64,000 nucleotides of DNA from Pseudisothecium myosuroides (GCA_951799445.1 OX637291.1:2606501-2670500); one strand, 5' to 3'; counted from the stretch's first letter, positions 36,691-48,700 are shown. Numbers and translations are program-made. The notes: generated by a model not told the origin, from the sequence alone.

Positions 36691-36987
36691 ACAAGATGGC
36701 GAGAGAGAGTTCCGGAGAAGGGAGGAGATATAGAGCTCTGAAGAAGGGAGAAAAACAAATCTCCTAAAATACATATAGAGAGAGAAAATTTAAATCGAAA
36801 GTTCTAGTTTTAAGAAACTTAAAACAAAAAATAATGATAACCTCCCTTACAACAAAAACTAAACTAGAGTTGCAAATGCAAAGCTCAAGATAAAAATGAT
36901 CAAAGAACGTGCTGATAACGTTTTGAGAATAGGAAACGAAACAAAACTACCAAAGGTTGCAAAACCAAAGTACGCAAGAAGAAAGTA

Positions 36988-37385
36988 AGGTACCCCCTCC
37001 CATCACCAACTGAATAAAGAATTCCAACATGATCTGGAGTAGTGAAGGTAAAACAAATATTTTTCAGAGGTACATCAATAGAAATGACATGGATTGCAAA
37101 AAAATTGGTAATTTTATCACTTGAATTGAAATTACTATAAAATTTGGGAGGCAAAAAGTGCACCGGACCCATGGCCAAATGAATGTCTAGACTCTTCCAA
37201 TTCCAATCATTCAATAACTTTTTACCTAATCATTATTTCCTATTTTTTTTCACAACTTGGGACATGTGTCATGTATTTATTAGTTCCAACCTTGAAAACG
37301 AAAAAAATCGCATTCTAAGCATGGTCAGAAATACGTGCACCTATAGGTTGGAAATGGGTCACTGGTCGGGAATGGGGGGTTACCT
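36988..37385. mobile_element. TA-flanked MITE, family copy 2 (398 bp), inserted in the copia 5' LTR
   Basis: Starts AGGTACCCCC and ends GGTTACCT, with TA on both sides (36986-36987, 37386-37387). The other LTR of the same retrotransposon (near 34409) is the empty site, so the boundaries are directly supported and the insertion is younger than the retrotransposon. Confidence 0.85.
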
Positions 37386-38020
37386 TATATTTTCAAAAGA
37401 GGTATGAAACATATACCAAGGAGAGAAGGTGACTAGTCCTTCTTTCCTATTGGTCCAAGGAATTCTCATCTAATGCCTAATTTTTTTTATAACTATAGTT
37501 AACTACAATGAACTATAGTGAACTACAATGGAGAGCGTATTAAGATAATATATTTCTTAATACACAGGAAGCTAATTTACAACATTTTGGTGCATTTTAA
37601 ACAAAAAAGCCATGGCATGTGCAATTCTGAATGTTGTTCACATTTGGCTAGTTTTAGCAAAATGTCCTCCAATTTCTATCACTACAACTAAAAAATGTGA
37701 AAATCATCGTATTAAATTTGTAAAGGCAATACTATCATTAAAATGTAAAATTTGTAAATATTAATTCAAAATGCAAAGAATTTTTAGTAGAACAAGTCTT
37801 ACAAATTGACAAGTTTAGAAGTGCTCATATACTTATGGGGACTTTGGGAGTTGATTGAAGACAAAATCCAATCACTCAGTCCTTTAAGATTAGATGGTCT
37901 AACTTGTTTTTCACCATTATTTCATTGTTTGGATTGGAGTTCCAATGTAGGAAATTGCGTAATTTTATTTATTTATTTATTTTTGAATACATTGTAGTCT
38001 GCTTACATTCTAAATGACTA

Positions 38021-38424
38021 TGGTGAAGGCACCCACAACCAATCACTTTAGCAATTCTGGACATGATCAAGAGTAGTGTAAGGCAAAGTAAATATTTTCC
38101 TTATGTGCAAAGATAGAAATGACGGGGATTGTAAATTTTTTGGTAATTTTATGTTGGAATTGAAATTACTATGAATTTAAGAAGCCAAAAGTTGGTCTGG
38201 ACCCATGTCCAATGTCTAAACTATTTCAAAACCACTCATTTAAGAAAATACTTCTTGTCCACTTTGGCACTTCAAATCAAGCACGTGTGTTGTGACAAGA
38301 ATGGTAGAATAGATGGTCATAAACCAAGAAGTGATGGTTAAAAATGAGTTCTAGCCTCTCTTGTATTTCAAACTCCCTATCAATTGCTTATGAGGGCAGT
38401 GGTTGGTAATGGGTGTGTTCACCT
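38021..38424. mobile_element. TA-flanked MITE, family copy 3 (diverged)
   Basis: Starts TGGTGAAGGCACCCACAACC and ends GGGTGTGTTCACCT followed by TA. It shares the internal blocks GACATGATC, AGTAGTG and GACCCATG...CAATGTCTA with copies 1 and 2 in the same order. Confidence 0.65.
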
Positions 38425-39231
38425 TACATGAATATTGGTTTGGAATGGCTCAAATAGAAATCTTTTTCTTTCTGAAAATGGATGTAAGCTTCATCTAGAA
38501 ATCATAGTTGAAATACAATTGCAACCAAAGTTACCAAACTTCTCAAGTGTCCTTTCAGTAGAGGTTAACTTGTCAATGTCAGTTTCTTCATCATTATTGA
38601 CATGCTTGATGATAATATTTTGGTTCTTGGAGTGCACTTTGGGAAACTTCTAGCCTTGTTGAATATTGTAATGTAGTGCTTTTTGCAACTTCATCTATTT
38701 CTGAAAATTGTATACGACAACTCTACCTATAACAATAGAGGAAACTTGAATATAGATTTGAAACTTTTTCATCTAAACTACCATACCATAAGTATCAATG
38801 GACAAAGTCCAAAAGTAGATATACAAAAGTTGTAGTATGCAACATATAATGCATTTCTACTGAAGTTTAAAGAAAAAATTAGTTGTAGTTTGAAAGAATA
38901 TTAATTTCAAAGTTAGTTGAATGTATCTAAAACCTGGTTTTGTGTGCCATAATTTAAAATTACCTTGTAATTTTTTAATTTTTTCTTAAAACTCAAAAAA
39001 AACTTTTTGTGCCTTGGCATGTTGGTATACATCATTTCAAATTGTTGTATACAAAAATTGAAGGAAGTTGACATTTATAGAATTTAAAATATTCACAATT
39101 TGACAAACATACAAATGATGTTGGTTCTTACCATATTTGAATTTTTTTTTGGAACTGAGAGCATGGAATTGCATTAGACATTGTAGATTGAGAGAGTATA
39201 GGTTGCCACATAAACCATTGTTATATCTTAA

Positions 39232-40156
39232 CCCCTAAAGTTCCTTGACTATGTTCTCACCAAAAATGCTCCAAAAATGCCACTTCTAGTACAAGTACCA
39301 AAATTTTGAAAAATATCACTTTTGGACACATATAACCGTAGGATCTTGTAGTACTCTGGTTTGAGAATATGTAGAAAAAATTTCAGAAATTTCCATCGGG
39401 TAGATTGGAAGATATTAGCGTTTGAAGTGGCAAAAGTCCTTTTTGGGGCCCTGCAAAAAAATCGGGCAGCTGCACTTCACAAGTTCAGATTATTATGAAA
39501 AAATTTCTAAAATGGTTGTGCTTCTTTGAATTCATTCTTCAGGGCAAGTTGGCTACATGCTTGAAAATTTTCAGATTATTTGGAATTGTACAACATATAG
39601 GAAAAAAATAGTAAGTAGAAAGAAATAGAGAATGGTTCAAAACACTAAATTGTTAAGAATTTAATTATGGAATTGAAAAATGCCAATCCCAATGGTTGCA
39701 ATTTTGTAATAAACAATCTACATCCTACAATTTTATTTTTTTGAAAAATTTTGAAAATTGTGTGAAATAAACGACTTCAAAGTTTATTTTAGAGTAGACA
39801 ATCCATAACTACCCGCAAACAAAAAATCCTCATAACGTTTGACTCATTGATCAAAATGGAATGATTCAAAGCTTTCCATGTATATATAAATCTAATAAAC
39901 CAATTTCAAATTTTTATTTTTGAATAAAGTGATTTTTTCTGATCTGCCCGGACTGCCCGAGTTGAGAAACAAACAACATATTAGGCCATAACTTTTGACT
40001 CATATTTCCAAATGTCATGAAATTTGGTGCATATGAAAGATATTCCTTGTCCCCACCTTTTGTAAAAATTTCAGCTCAAAATATGCAAATCTCTAGTCAC
40101 ACGTACCTGCTTAAAATTTCTATGTTGCCAAAAAACGCATGTTGGTCTTTTAGGGG
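39232..40156. mobile_element. TTAA-bounded element, 925 bp, non-coding
   Basis: TTAA at 39228-39231 and 40157-40160. Left inner end CCCCTAAAGTTCC, right inner end GGTCTTTTAGGGG. It abuts a second element of the class that starts at 40161, sharing the TTAA between them, so one landed in the target site of the other. No coding capacity. Confidence 0.7.
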
Positions 40157-40160
40157 TTAA

Positions 40161-40475
40161 CCCCTAAATGTCCAAGGCCTTTTTTGAACTTCTAGGAATT
40201 TGCTCTAAATTGAACAAAAAGCCAAAATTTTGATAAGTTGTATTAATTTTTTATGAATTGTAACCGTACAAATTCAACCTAGGCATGTTAGAGGTCACAT
40301 AGGAAAAAAACCCGCAACAATATTACTTATGAATTTAAAGATTATAATGTTCGACCATGAGGGTGTTTAAACTGCAAAAGTGACTTGAATCTTTCAATCC
40401 TCTTTTCACATGCCAAGTCTAAAAAGTTGGCCAACAAAAAAATATGAGGTTAAAGGACCTAACATGCATAATGTG
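40161..40475. mobile_element. Truncated copy of the 650-bp TTAA-bounded family
   Basis: Begins CCCCTAAATGTCCAAGGCC and follows the elements at 51007 and 49756 (inverse) through AAAGATTATAATGTT to GAGGTTAAAGGACC. The right part is missing and replaced by unrelated sequence ending in a CACTA-like terminus. Confidence 0.7.
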
Positions 40476-40584
40476 CTCATTTCTTTGTACATGTGTTTTT
40501 ATAAAAATTGTAGTGAAAATCTTTTTAAAGGTCATTACTTATAATCTTATGTCTAGGACTATACTTAAAAACTCACTAAAAAAA

Positions 40585-40603
40585 AACCCTTTCTCTTGTA
40601 GTG
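40585..40603. repeat. CACTA-like terminal fragment
   Basis: CCCTTTCTCTTGTAGTG matches the right end of the complete CACTA MITE at 11508-11697, and the preceding GTCTAGGAC...TACTTAAAAAC resembles its arm. The matching left end was not found. Confidence 0.6.
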
Positions 40604-40927
40604 GTATTATGTACAAACTTGAGGATATGGCAATGCCTGCCACTTTTGGGTACATTGTAATAGTAATAATTCTCATACCACAAAATAATATCAAAAGTAA
40701 ATAAGCAATTGGTCCATTGTATGGATGTTATACCAAACACAAAATAATTGGTGGAGAATTTACTTTTTATAAAGACTCGATACATTCCATTAAATTTGGA
40801 ACGAATTATTTCACAAGAATTGTTGCACACAAACAAGATTTGAGCTATAGTAAAAGCTTCCATATTCTGCTTGAAAAAAAAGAAGGATTATTTTCATTTC
40901 CATTTTCACTTGTGTTTATAAGAAAAA

Positions 40928-41201
40928 CATTAGAAGAAATTTGAGGGCTGGGAGGGGCCGTTTCAGGCTATTCCCGCAGTTGGGAACAGTCAAAATATAA
41001 AAATAATTATAAAAAATAAAAAATAAAAAATAAAAAAAATATTATTAAAAGAAATATAAAATATTTAAAAAAAAATTAAATATTAAAGTATTAATTTTTT
41101 GACGTGGCACTCTCTCGGCCACGTTAGATTACTGCTCCCAGGCTGTTCCCAGGGCCAGATAACTCGCGGGCTCTAATGGAGCCCTCAAATCTCTTCTAAT
41201 G
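40928..41201. mobile_element. MITE, 274 bp, CATTAGAAGAAATTTGAG termini
   Basis: Left CATTAGAAGAAATTTGAGGG and right CCCTCAAATCTCTTCTAATG are inverted copies. The interior carries TTGGGAACAG and GACGTGGCAC, related to 35590-35847. Confidence 0.7.
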
Positions 41202-42915
41202 TTATGAACATTTAGATGTGTGATCAACGTCAGTAGTACCCAAATTTTTGTACCAACTCCAGCAGAACCAGCTCCACATGTAGAGGGCATGGTTCATAGT
41301 AAAGGACATGATCATACACTACCTCACAGAACAAAACTTGAATGTACACCACCATTACAATTTTGCCGACAATGGATTTGCTAAGTGCACCCATGCTTGC
41401 TACTGATAGCAACTGAACATAGTAACAAATTATTTTTATTTGATCTATTGGCAAAAGGCAAGAGGACTTCAACACACTTTAGCATGTATTATTTGGATAC
41501 CATATGAATAAGTTACCAATTTTCAGAGTGTCATCTCTCAGTGTACTAAAAAATAACACTAGGTTCTCATTGATGAAAATGGTATAGAACAACAAAAATG
41601 CCCCCAGAGCTAATCGGATATGAGAGTTATGACATTCAACATCACGCAGCCCAAAAGATTGGAAATCATTTCCAATGTGATGCTGCAACTTTGCCACAAT
41701 TCAATGAGGTTGGTGAAAAAGCTAAATGTTCAAATTGCGGGGGCAATAAAAACAAAATTAGAATAACAAGTGGTAAGGTGGGTACCTCCAAACTGCCACT
41801 TTTTGCTATTGTGCCTAGTTACTATTTATTATTGTTAGACTTGTCAAAATTTCATATTTTATTGTTGGTAAGTGAAAGGAGGTTCCAACACAACAAAGAA
41901 CGTGACATTTGGATATCATACGCAAAAGTTATGAAGGGTCAAAGTTTTTTCTCGTAGATGTTCTAAAATCATTTTTTCAACATATGCACATATTGATTTT
42001 GGAGATGTACACAAAGTGATGATGGCAGTGTTAGACACGCTGCAATTTGGGGTGGATCCACCTTAGAAGGAAGATGACATTCAAGAACATCACAAACACA
42101 AGAGCATGACACATGAGCTAAGCATGTCAAATGAATATCCATAATATACCACATGACTACCATCAAAAGTGCACTATTGTCCTTGATGTGGCTAGACTCT
42201 TCAGATCAACCCTATAAAAGGGTCTAGTATAATTAATGCCGAACTAAAGAATTGATATGCAGAAGTTCAATACTTGTCTCTATATGTTCTCCAAACAGAA
42301 TGGGAAGCTATCAATGGAAGACAAAATTCAACCCTAAAATGGATGAATAGCAAAAGGGCAATGTAGCATATAAAAAAAAATAATAAACAAATGATAAGTC
42401 AAAAATGTTTTGTTTTCAATTAGGTTATGAATGTTCTATTTTCAATGTTCAATTTTCAATGTTCAATTTTCAATTAGTAAGGGACACTTTCTAAACCAAC
42501 GTTGTGTGCCATTTAAATACAAGAGGATCACTTTGGAAATACATCATGGTCCATTTACAAAACTATTCCATGTGAATATATCTAAGAACTAAAATAGCAA
42601 CCTATTAGCTTTCACTTTAGAAATTATAATTGAGTATCTAGCATTCCAAAAATTATGCAACTTCTTGCATTCATTGTAGATTTTATTCTCCTTCTAGTGA
42701 AAATTGATCCACTACACCAGTCAACCCCAATTTTGATTCACCTGGTATGGGGTTGCTTCTTAAACATGTTACCTTAGAACAACTCTACTGCAAACTCCAA
42801 TTCAAATGTGACTCTAACTATAGTGGAAGGTCCAATTCAAATGTGACTCCAATTCAAATGTGACTCTAACTATAGTGGAAGGGCAACGGTTTAGAATTCC
42901 ACTGCATTACCACTA
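41202..42915. other. Spacer without recognised genes
   Basis: Plus-strand open stretch 41598-41957 contains a CSNCGGNKNK block but no recognisable domain. A short direct duplication around CCAATTCAAATGTGACT lies at 42796-42870. Otherwise AT-rich. Confidence 0.35.
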
Positions 42916-43053
42916 TGAGAATTCCGATTTTCCTAAACAACGCTACAATGCTTCACCCACATCATTGTTGAGATCTTTAGAAACTGAGAATTCCGATTTT
43001 CCTAAACAACGCTACAATGCTTCACCCACATCATTGTTGAGATCTTTAGAAAC
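42916..43053 (+). repeat. Perfect 69-bp tandem duplication (23 codons)
   Basis: Units 42916-42984 and 42985-43053 are identical. In the open plus frame that begins near 42860 they encode two copies of a 23-residue unit including NSDFPKQRYNASPTSLLRSL, and the frame ends just after. No protein family recognised. The exact identity implies a recent duplication. Confidence 0.9.
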
Positions 43054-43269
43054 CATGTGAGAGCTCATGCACCGCCTCAAATCTTTTGACTATGGAGGAA
43101 TCATTCTCTTTCATGATGCCTTGGATGACATAAAGTAAGTTTTATAAGTTGTTGCCAAGGAATGAAGCGTGAATGCACTGTAGAGCTGCAACTCACTTGC
43201 GACTTCACTACAGTATGTGAAAAACTTTTCATATTCCATATGAAGTTGAAGCGGTGGAACTGCTGTTTG

Positions 43270-43740
43270 AGCATCTCCACTTCGGGATGTAATCCCGGAG
43301 TTGGAGCCTGACTAGATATGCCGCCCTGCCAGCAGACCAGGGCAAGCTAGTCCCTGCACTGGGGCCACTTGCAAATGCAATGGCAAGCCGGTCAAAGAGT
43401 TGCGGACCCCTACAAGAGGAAAAGGCTGTAAACTTTGAGCAGCTGCCACAAGTCTTACATGTATTAGAGATGGTGAACAGCAAAATCCAACGAGAGGGCC
43501 GCCAAAGCTTGAATTTTTTCCTGTGCACAAGGCAGTCCGCCCACAACCCGCTTGGCTGGCTCCGGCCTTCGGGTTGCAGGCACGGAGTGGGGACCTCCTC
43601 TCCCTGCCGTTTCTAGCAAGGGCAGCGGGCGCAATGGAGACACTTTTAGTCCATAAACAAGTCCAGAAGAAAATTGCTTCAAGCAAATGGAAGGGTTGCA
43701 CCCAAAAGCAACCAAGCATTAACCAACAGGATTTCAATCT
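43270..43740. other. GC-rich block, gene-fragment-like, unrecognised
   Basis: Its composition stands out from the AT-rich surroundings. A plus-strand frame from 43380 reads protein-like (EEKAVNFEQLPQVLHVLEMV), and other frames are open too. It may be a captured exon or an unrelated insertion. No function is proposed. Confidence 0.3.
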
Positions 43741-43999
43741 TCACTCTTCCTGTATTGGAAACCACAAGATGCATTGTTCAACAGATTGAACTATACACCA
43801 AATAGCAACAGCAAAACCAAATAGATGGTTAATGCCATTTGTACACTACTAATCCTTCATATTAAACAATGTTCTCAACAAAAAGGCATAATTGGATGCC
43901 CAAATCACAGGTTCAAAAAACTGTTGGCAGCTGACTCGAACCATAACAAAGCAAAATACTATTTACCGGTTTAAAGTCGCTCTTTTGTGAGCCACTTTT

Positions 44000-46900
44000 T
44001 TACATTTTGTTGCACGTTAAAAACAACTCCCCTGTTTCGTGATCTTCTTGAAACAAGTGTTTTTTTGACCTTAGATGGGTTTTTTCAAGCTGGTGGCCTC
44101 TGCCACCTCCTTTTCGTAGGTCTTCCTGTAAAAAAACCTCAAGTTTACTAGGGTCTAAACTTCTATGCTTCTCTCTACGTCCTCTCTTCTCTGAAACTTT
44201 GCTAGCACTTTCAACCACAATTGACTGATGCACTAAGGTAATGCTATCTTCAGCGATGCACATAACGTTAGGATTGGTAAGCGATTTCTTGCCTTCTTTA
44301 CTTTCATTTTGTATCAGTTTCATGCCGTCTGTAGAGCTATCTGCCACCGACTGTGAAGTATGGGGAAGGCCCAGAGCTTGAGCAAACATTCTCCCAGCTG
44401 CTGCCCCTGGTCGATCCTTGCGAAGGGACCTGGTCAATGCTACTCCGGAAGACCTGACAGGAAGAGCTAAACTGTTTCAGAACAACAACGACCGATCATG
44501 CAGCCATCATTTACTGCCATAACAAACAATTTTTATCACGAAAGGTCCTAACAGCACCAACCAAGCGCCAATTAGCGAACTCGATTCAGTAACTAAATGC
44601 CCGCATTGCCCAATTTGTTCAGTTAACAATTGTTGCAAACTCCCACTAACTAACTTGCAATGAATTTGCATTCAATTCCACTAGTTAGCTTCCCAATCCT
44701 GGACAAGAGAACTAATCGTGCAAATACAAATGGATTGAAGAACTAAATCCGTCCAGACCATCCACTTATCAAACAGTCACCTAACTTGAAAGCCAAACCC
44801 TTAATAAGTTACATTGAACGCTATAAGTTAGTCAACTTATAGTTGGACAAACTTCAACTAGTTATAATGTATCCTCACACCCCAGTTAGCTAATTGGTGC
44901 TACTTGCTTGGTGTAGGTGCGGCCAAACACTAGTAATGACAGAAAATCAAATTCAACACAGAACAGTGCATTGATCAGGCACGAACGAGACAGATTTCCC
45001 TGAAAAGTGACTACGCCAAAAAAATGGAGAGAATACATACTGTTGGCTGGCTCCACTGCAGTCAGTAGAATGCATGCCCTTCACTGCAGCATCCCTTGAA
45101 TGCAAACTTTCCTCTGTGCCCAAAGCTTTTGAAGGAACACTTGTAGCTAAACATGCTACATCTATCTCTCCATCACAGCGCCTGAGATCTGCCTCGACAC
45201 TGGCATTTGAATTTTGATTGATCGTGTTTTTTCTATCTGCACCCCGAGATGATGGGCTCGACACAGGAAACCCTAGAGCTTGTGTCAGCATGCGTCTAGC
45301 TGCTTTAGCAGGGGAATGCCTAGGAGCCTCCTTGGGTACCTCTGAAGGTTCATCTTCCAAACTTGTACTCTGAACCATAAGCCGCACACAGGGTACAGAA
45401 AAATAAATACAGAAACACGTACAAACTTTATAAAAGCCTCAAAGAACACAAAAACATCGATGTGGCACTAAAAAAAGAGAAGCAAAGCAAAAGGTAAACA
45501 AGATTCATACAATTTCAGTTGGTGGAGAATCGCCAATCAAGACTTGAGGTTTTCCCAAAGCATGGGCTATCATTCGACGGGCCACTACTGGCACCGGTCT
45601 AGCTCGTTGTGTTTCTCTTTGCCCTAGTGAATTCTTTGGTGAAAGTGATGCCCTTTCTGAAAAAATACGCTCCCGAGCTGCTTGATAAGCTGCTTCTCGT
45701 TCTTCCAAGGATACGGATGGCGATTGCACAGAAGGCTGGTTCGTTTGGTCACCTATTAATAACATCAAAACTCTCCAAAATTAGTAAATAGTAAACAAAA
45801 TCCCAGTTCTTACAAAGATACACATGCATAACGAGTTTAGCGTGGCGAAATCAGTGCCAACTAAGCGTCATGGAATCACGTAAATAATCTTGCCACAGAG
45901 GAAGGATCAAAACCTGCTCCATTAGGAGCTCGAAGTAGAAGTTGTCGATTGGCAGATGTCGATTGGTGCACTTCTCCATAGGAACTCTCCAAAACATCGC
46001 TTACAAGGATCAAAGGTCTGGGAAACCCCAGAAATGAACACTATTTAAAAAAAACAGAAGTGGCCACTAGGATAAAATGTTCAACGACCTCCTCAATGAC
46101 AAATTCTCAAGGTAGAAAACGCTAAGACACGAACTCTAGACAGCATATAAACATCAGTAAAGAATCAAAATGTTTGACTGGAAAGTCTCATAAAACATCG
46201 CGCATAGGAGTGAAGAATATTACGAAAGAAATAGAAGAAGCGCAAAAAATTAGTCAAACATTGAACTAGCACAAACTAGGAGATCAGATAAGAGAGAACG
46301 AGGACACAAGAGATACACACGTTTTTGACTCGTCGCATCTTTCAATAATAATATGTCGGTTGTCTCCTTCACCTACAGATTCGTGAACAAACCTGCAAAA
46401 GATAATACAAGGTAATCTTCAGAAATCTAGGGCCATCAAGATCTACCGTTTAAAAACTGCACTACGCATCCAAGGCCCTAAAATCTACAATAAACTTGTC
46501 AAACTCTCTAAACTGCCTCACACCAGCATCAGTGCAAACAAGTTCTATTCTCTATCCAAGCTCTTGATAAGAAGGTACGCAGAATTTCCAGCAGAAAATT
46601 TTGTAACTCAGGTTTATGAAATTAAGGCAAATTCAGTTCGTTCAGATTTTCTAAAAGACTGTAATTTTGTAATCACCATGACTAACAAGCAATTAAAGAA
46701 AGCGAAGAGAACCCAAAGCAATCAGCCAGCCGGTGTAGAAGCATGCGCTGATAAGAAAGCATCGGCTCCAGCTCCAAACGCGCTCCTCCTCTGCACCATC
46801 ATCGTAGCAGCTTGCCTTAGAATCCTCCACAACACTGAACTTGTACAGTTTTCTCAAATCATTGTGCCTGAACAGGAAATTCCTCTGTCCTTTACTAATC

Positions 46901-47895
46901 TTTTCACATCATCCCATATTCACAAACTCCCTTAGGAATTCTAAGATAGAAAAATATATATATCCCCAGGTCTGCAAATCGTCACACTCTCTAATATCAC
47001 ATTCTACTATATTCTGAAAACATGTTCCAAGGTGTACGCATGTGATTGGACAAATTCCACATGCCATAAAACAGGTCTAAATGTATACATGGATGCAAAC
47101 AATTATCATAAGATAAAAATAGTCAGATACTAGGATAACACTTACCCATAGTTAGGCTGTAGAAACTCCACAAAAAGCTCTTCAGCCGAGAGGATTAAGT
47201 GTTTACTGTAGAGATTATCTTTCACCAACCACGCAAGCTCCTCAACCTTTCAGCAAAGCAAACCCCAAAGCCCTGTGAGCACAATTGGTGCTAAAGCAAA
47301 GCTCTACACATTTGGTATTACGAGAATTCATCCCCACTTCAATTCTGAAAAGTTAGTTATCACACACGAATTGGACCTTATTATAACGTTTGTGTGCGAG
47401 CTGATATGCTTCAAAGAAGTTCAATTTCGCAAAAATGACCTAACTAACCTCGTAACTAACATCAACTAACGAAATGTACGATTGATTTAATCTAACCATC
47501 CTCAACGCTCAAAGCACCTTCAATCATTATCATGCTGACGAAGAAAACACAAACACAAGTATTGCAATACGGAATTCAATTTGATACACTGCTTTCCGCC
47601 TGCTCCATCGATGATTTTAATTTAAGAGAAACACGGAGTCATTTAATGATCGTACGATTAACCCAGAAACTAACCCAGAATAAGAAAATTGGAGTGCAAT
47701 TTTAGACCACCACCATCCCCAGTATGAATTAAAAAGAAACCATTTACTCCAAAGAAAACAATCCAAAAAATAAACCTAAAAGCCCTGTCATTTGACCCCC
47801 GGCGCCATTTCTATATTCAGCTATATGAGAAGAACGGGATCAGGAAAGAGAAGACCAAATGACCGCACCTCACTTTGGTCCACAGCGACCCGCAT
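44000..47895 (-). CDS. R3H- and SUZ-domain RNA-binding protein
   Basis: Predicted single-stranded nucleic-acid-binding protein of the plant R3H/SUZ group; exact role unknown. Exons: 47895-47869, 47246-47146, 46790-46713, 46392-46321, 46017-45914, 45752-45511, 45369-45041, 44453-44000; CDS 1407 nt, 468 aa. Residues 10-43 match the family start (VEELAWLVKDNLYSKHLI). The R3H core follows: LELEPMLSYQRMLLHRLAD, with Arg-x3-His, then HESVGEGDNRHIIIERC. SUZ region: SLEEREAAYQAARERIFS. A short motif, ARRMIAHALGKP, recurs as ARRMLTQALGFP and AGRMFAQALGLP in the last three exons; the rest of the C-terminus is Ser/Lys-rich. Exon 1 (nine codons) was chosen because it supplies an ATG and a phase-0 donor; its donor (GAG|GTGCGG) is weak, so the start is the least certain part. 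Confidence 0.87.
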
Positions 47896-48506
47896 GGTCG
47901 GCAATCCCACGAATGAAACCCTAATTCTCCAGAAAACCTTAAAAATCCTCTCCGAATCTCTTCTTCCGCAGCCAAAATTCCGTTTTTCTTGATGAAATTC
48001 GATCCCAGAGACGTCAAACTCTCCGACAAACTCAATACCCACGAAATTCGATTGATTTCAGAAAAACCGCAAGCAAAAATTCGAGTCTACACCAAATTCA
48101 GTGAAAGTGCTCCTCGGCTCAAGATGTTTAGAAGATGAATCCGATGAGCGATTGCAATCGTAACGCAGCTCCTGTGATTTCGAAAGTTGGAGATCAATCG
48201 CAAGTCATTCATCTCAGCAAGGGCTCGGAATAAGACTGCTACTGTACGTAATAAGCGCTTGCCAGCGCTGGACTGCCGACTTCTCTGCCTTTTGCTTTTT
48301 CGAAAAAGTTTTGTTTGTCTTTAAAGGTGGAGGATGTTGTAGCGTTGCCACGTTGCACTTTCGCCCTATTTGGGGGGTCGGGGGGACTTGTGACATGACA
48401 TTTGGTTGAAACACATGATGAAGTATGTGACAGAAAAATCATGGCATGATTTTTTCTTGGCGGTTGTAATTATAAATGATTTATAACAAGACTTCTTGAA
48501 CCATTA
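47896..48506. other. Upstream region of the R3H/SUZ gene
   Basis: Likely leader and promoter. The minus frame upstream of the chosen ATG stays open to about 48042, so a longer N-terminus is possible but does not resemble the family. Confidence 0.4.
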
Positions 48507-48700
48507 AAGGGCTGAACAGGTGATCCTAGAAATCACTACTATGTCAATCATTGGCTTAAAAAATTGCAAATGCATTCATTGGAAGTCAAACTATCGTAGA
48601 AGATCTCCCCATTTCACAACAAAATTCTAAAGATGAATAGTTGAATTTTTGTCCTACTAGAAGAAATCTTTGTCATGCATCGGACACCAAATGTTCATGG
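48507..48700. repeat. Interspersed repeat, copy also at 12895-13095
   Basis: Shares GAAGTCAAACTAT, TCACAACAAAATTC, GATGAATAGTTG and CCTACTAGAAGAA blocks, same order and orientation as the copy at 12895. Confidence 0.6.

Larger units (their letters stand above)
34346..37564 (-). mobile_element. Degraded Ty1/copia LTR retrotransposon
   Basis: Read on the minus strand: 5' LTR at about 36919-37564 (interrupted by a MITE), Gag with a block including LGNPNELWHKLKSRF (about 36580-36680) and a zinc knuckle CHKCGKVGHLTNVC (about 36115-36155), then a reverse-transcriptase end fragment (ALYGLKQ) and the block VGALLYLAASTRLDIAFAIS at 34762-35181. A purine tract (34588-34600, plus strand CTCCTTCTCACTT) precedes the 3' LTR at 34346-34587 (242 bp). 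Integrase and most reverse transcriptase are missing or unreadable, so it is dead. CACAG beside both outer ends (34341-34345, 37562-37566 region) is a possible target duplication, but LTR ends are blurred by mutation. Confidence 0.8.

Noticed and set aside
46564..46935. 123-codon plus-strand frame
   Set aside because: It overlaps, in antisense, the R3H exon encoding LELEPMLSYQRMLLHRLAD, which is supported by conservation and splice phase.
47780..47813. Alternative first exon of the R3H/SUZ gene (MAPGSNDRAFR)
   Set aside because: Its donor is stronger but leaves phase 2, which puts exon 2 out of frame.
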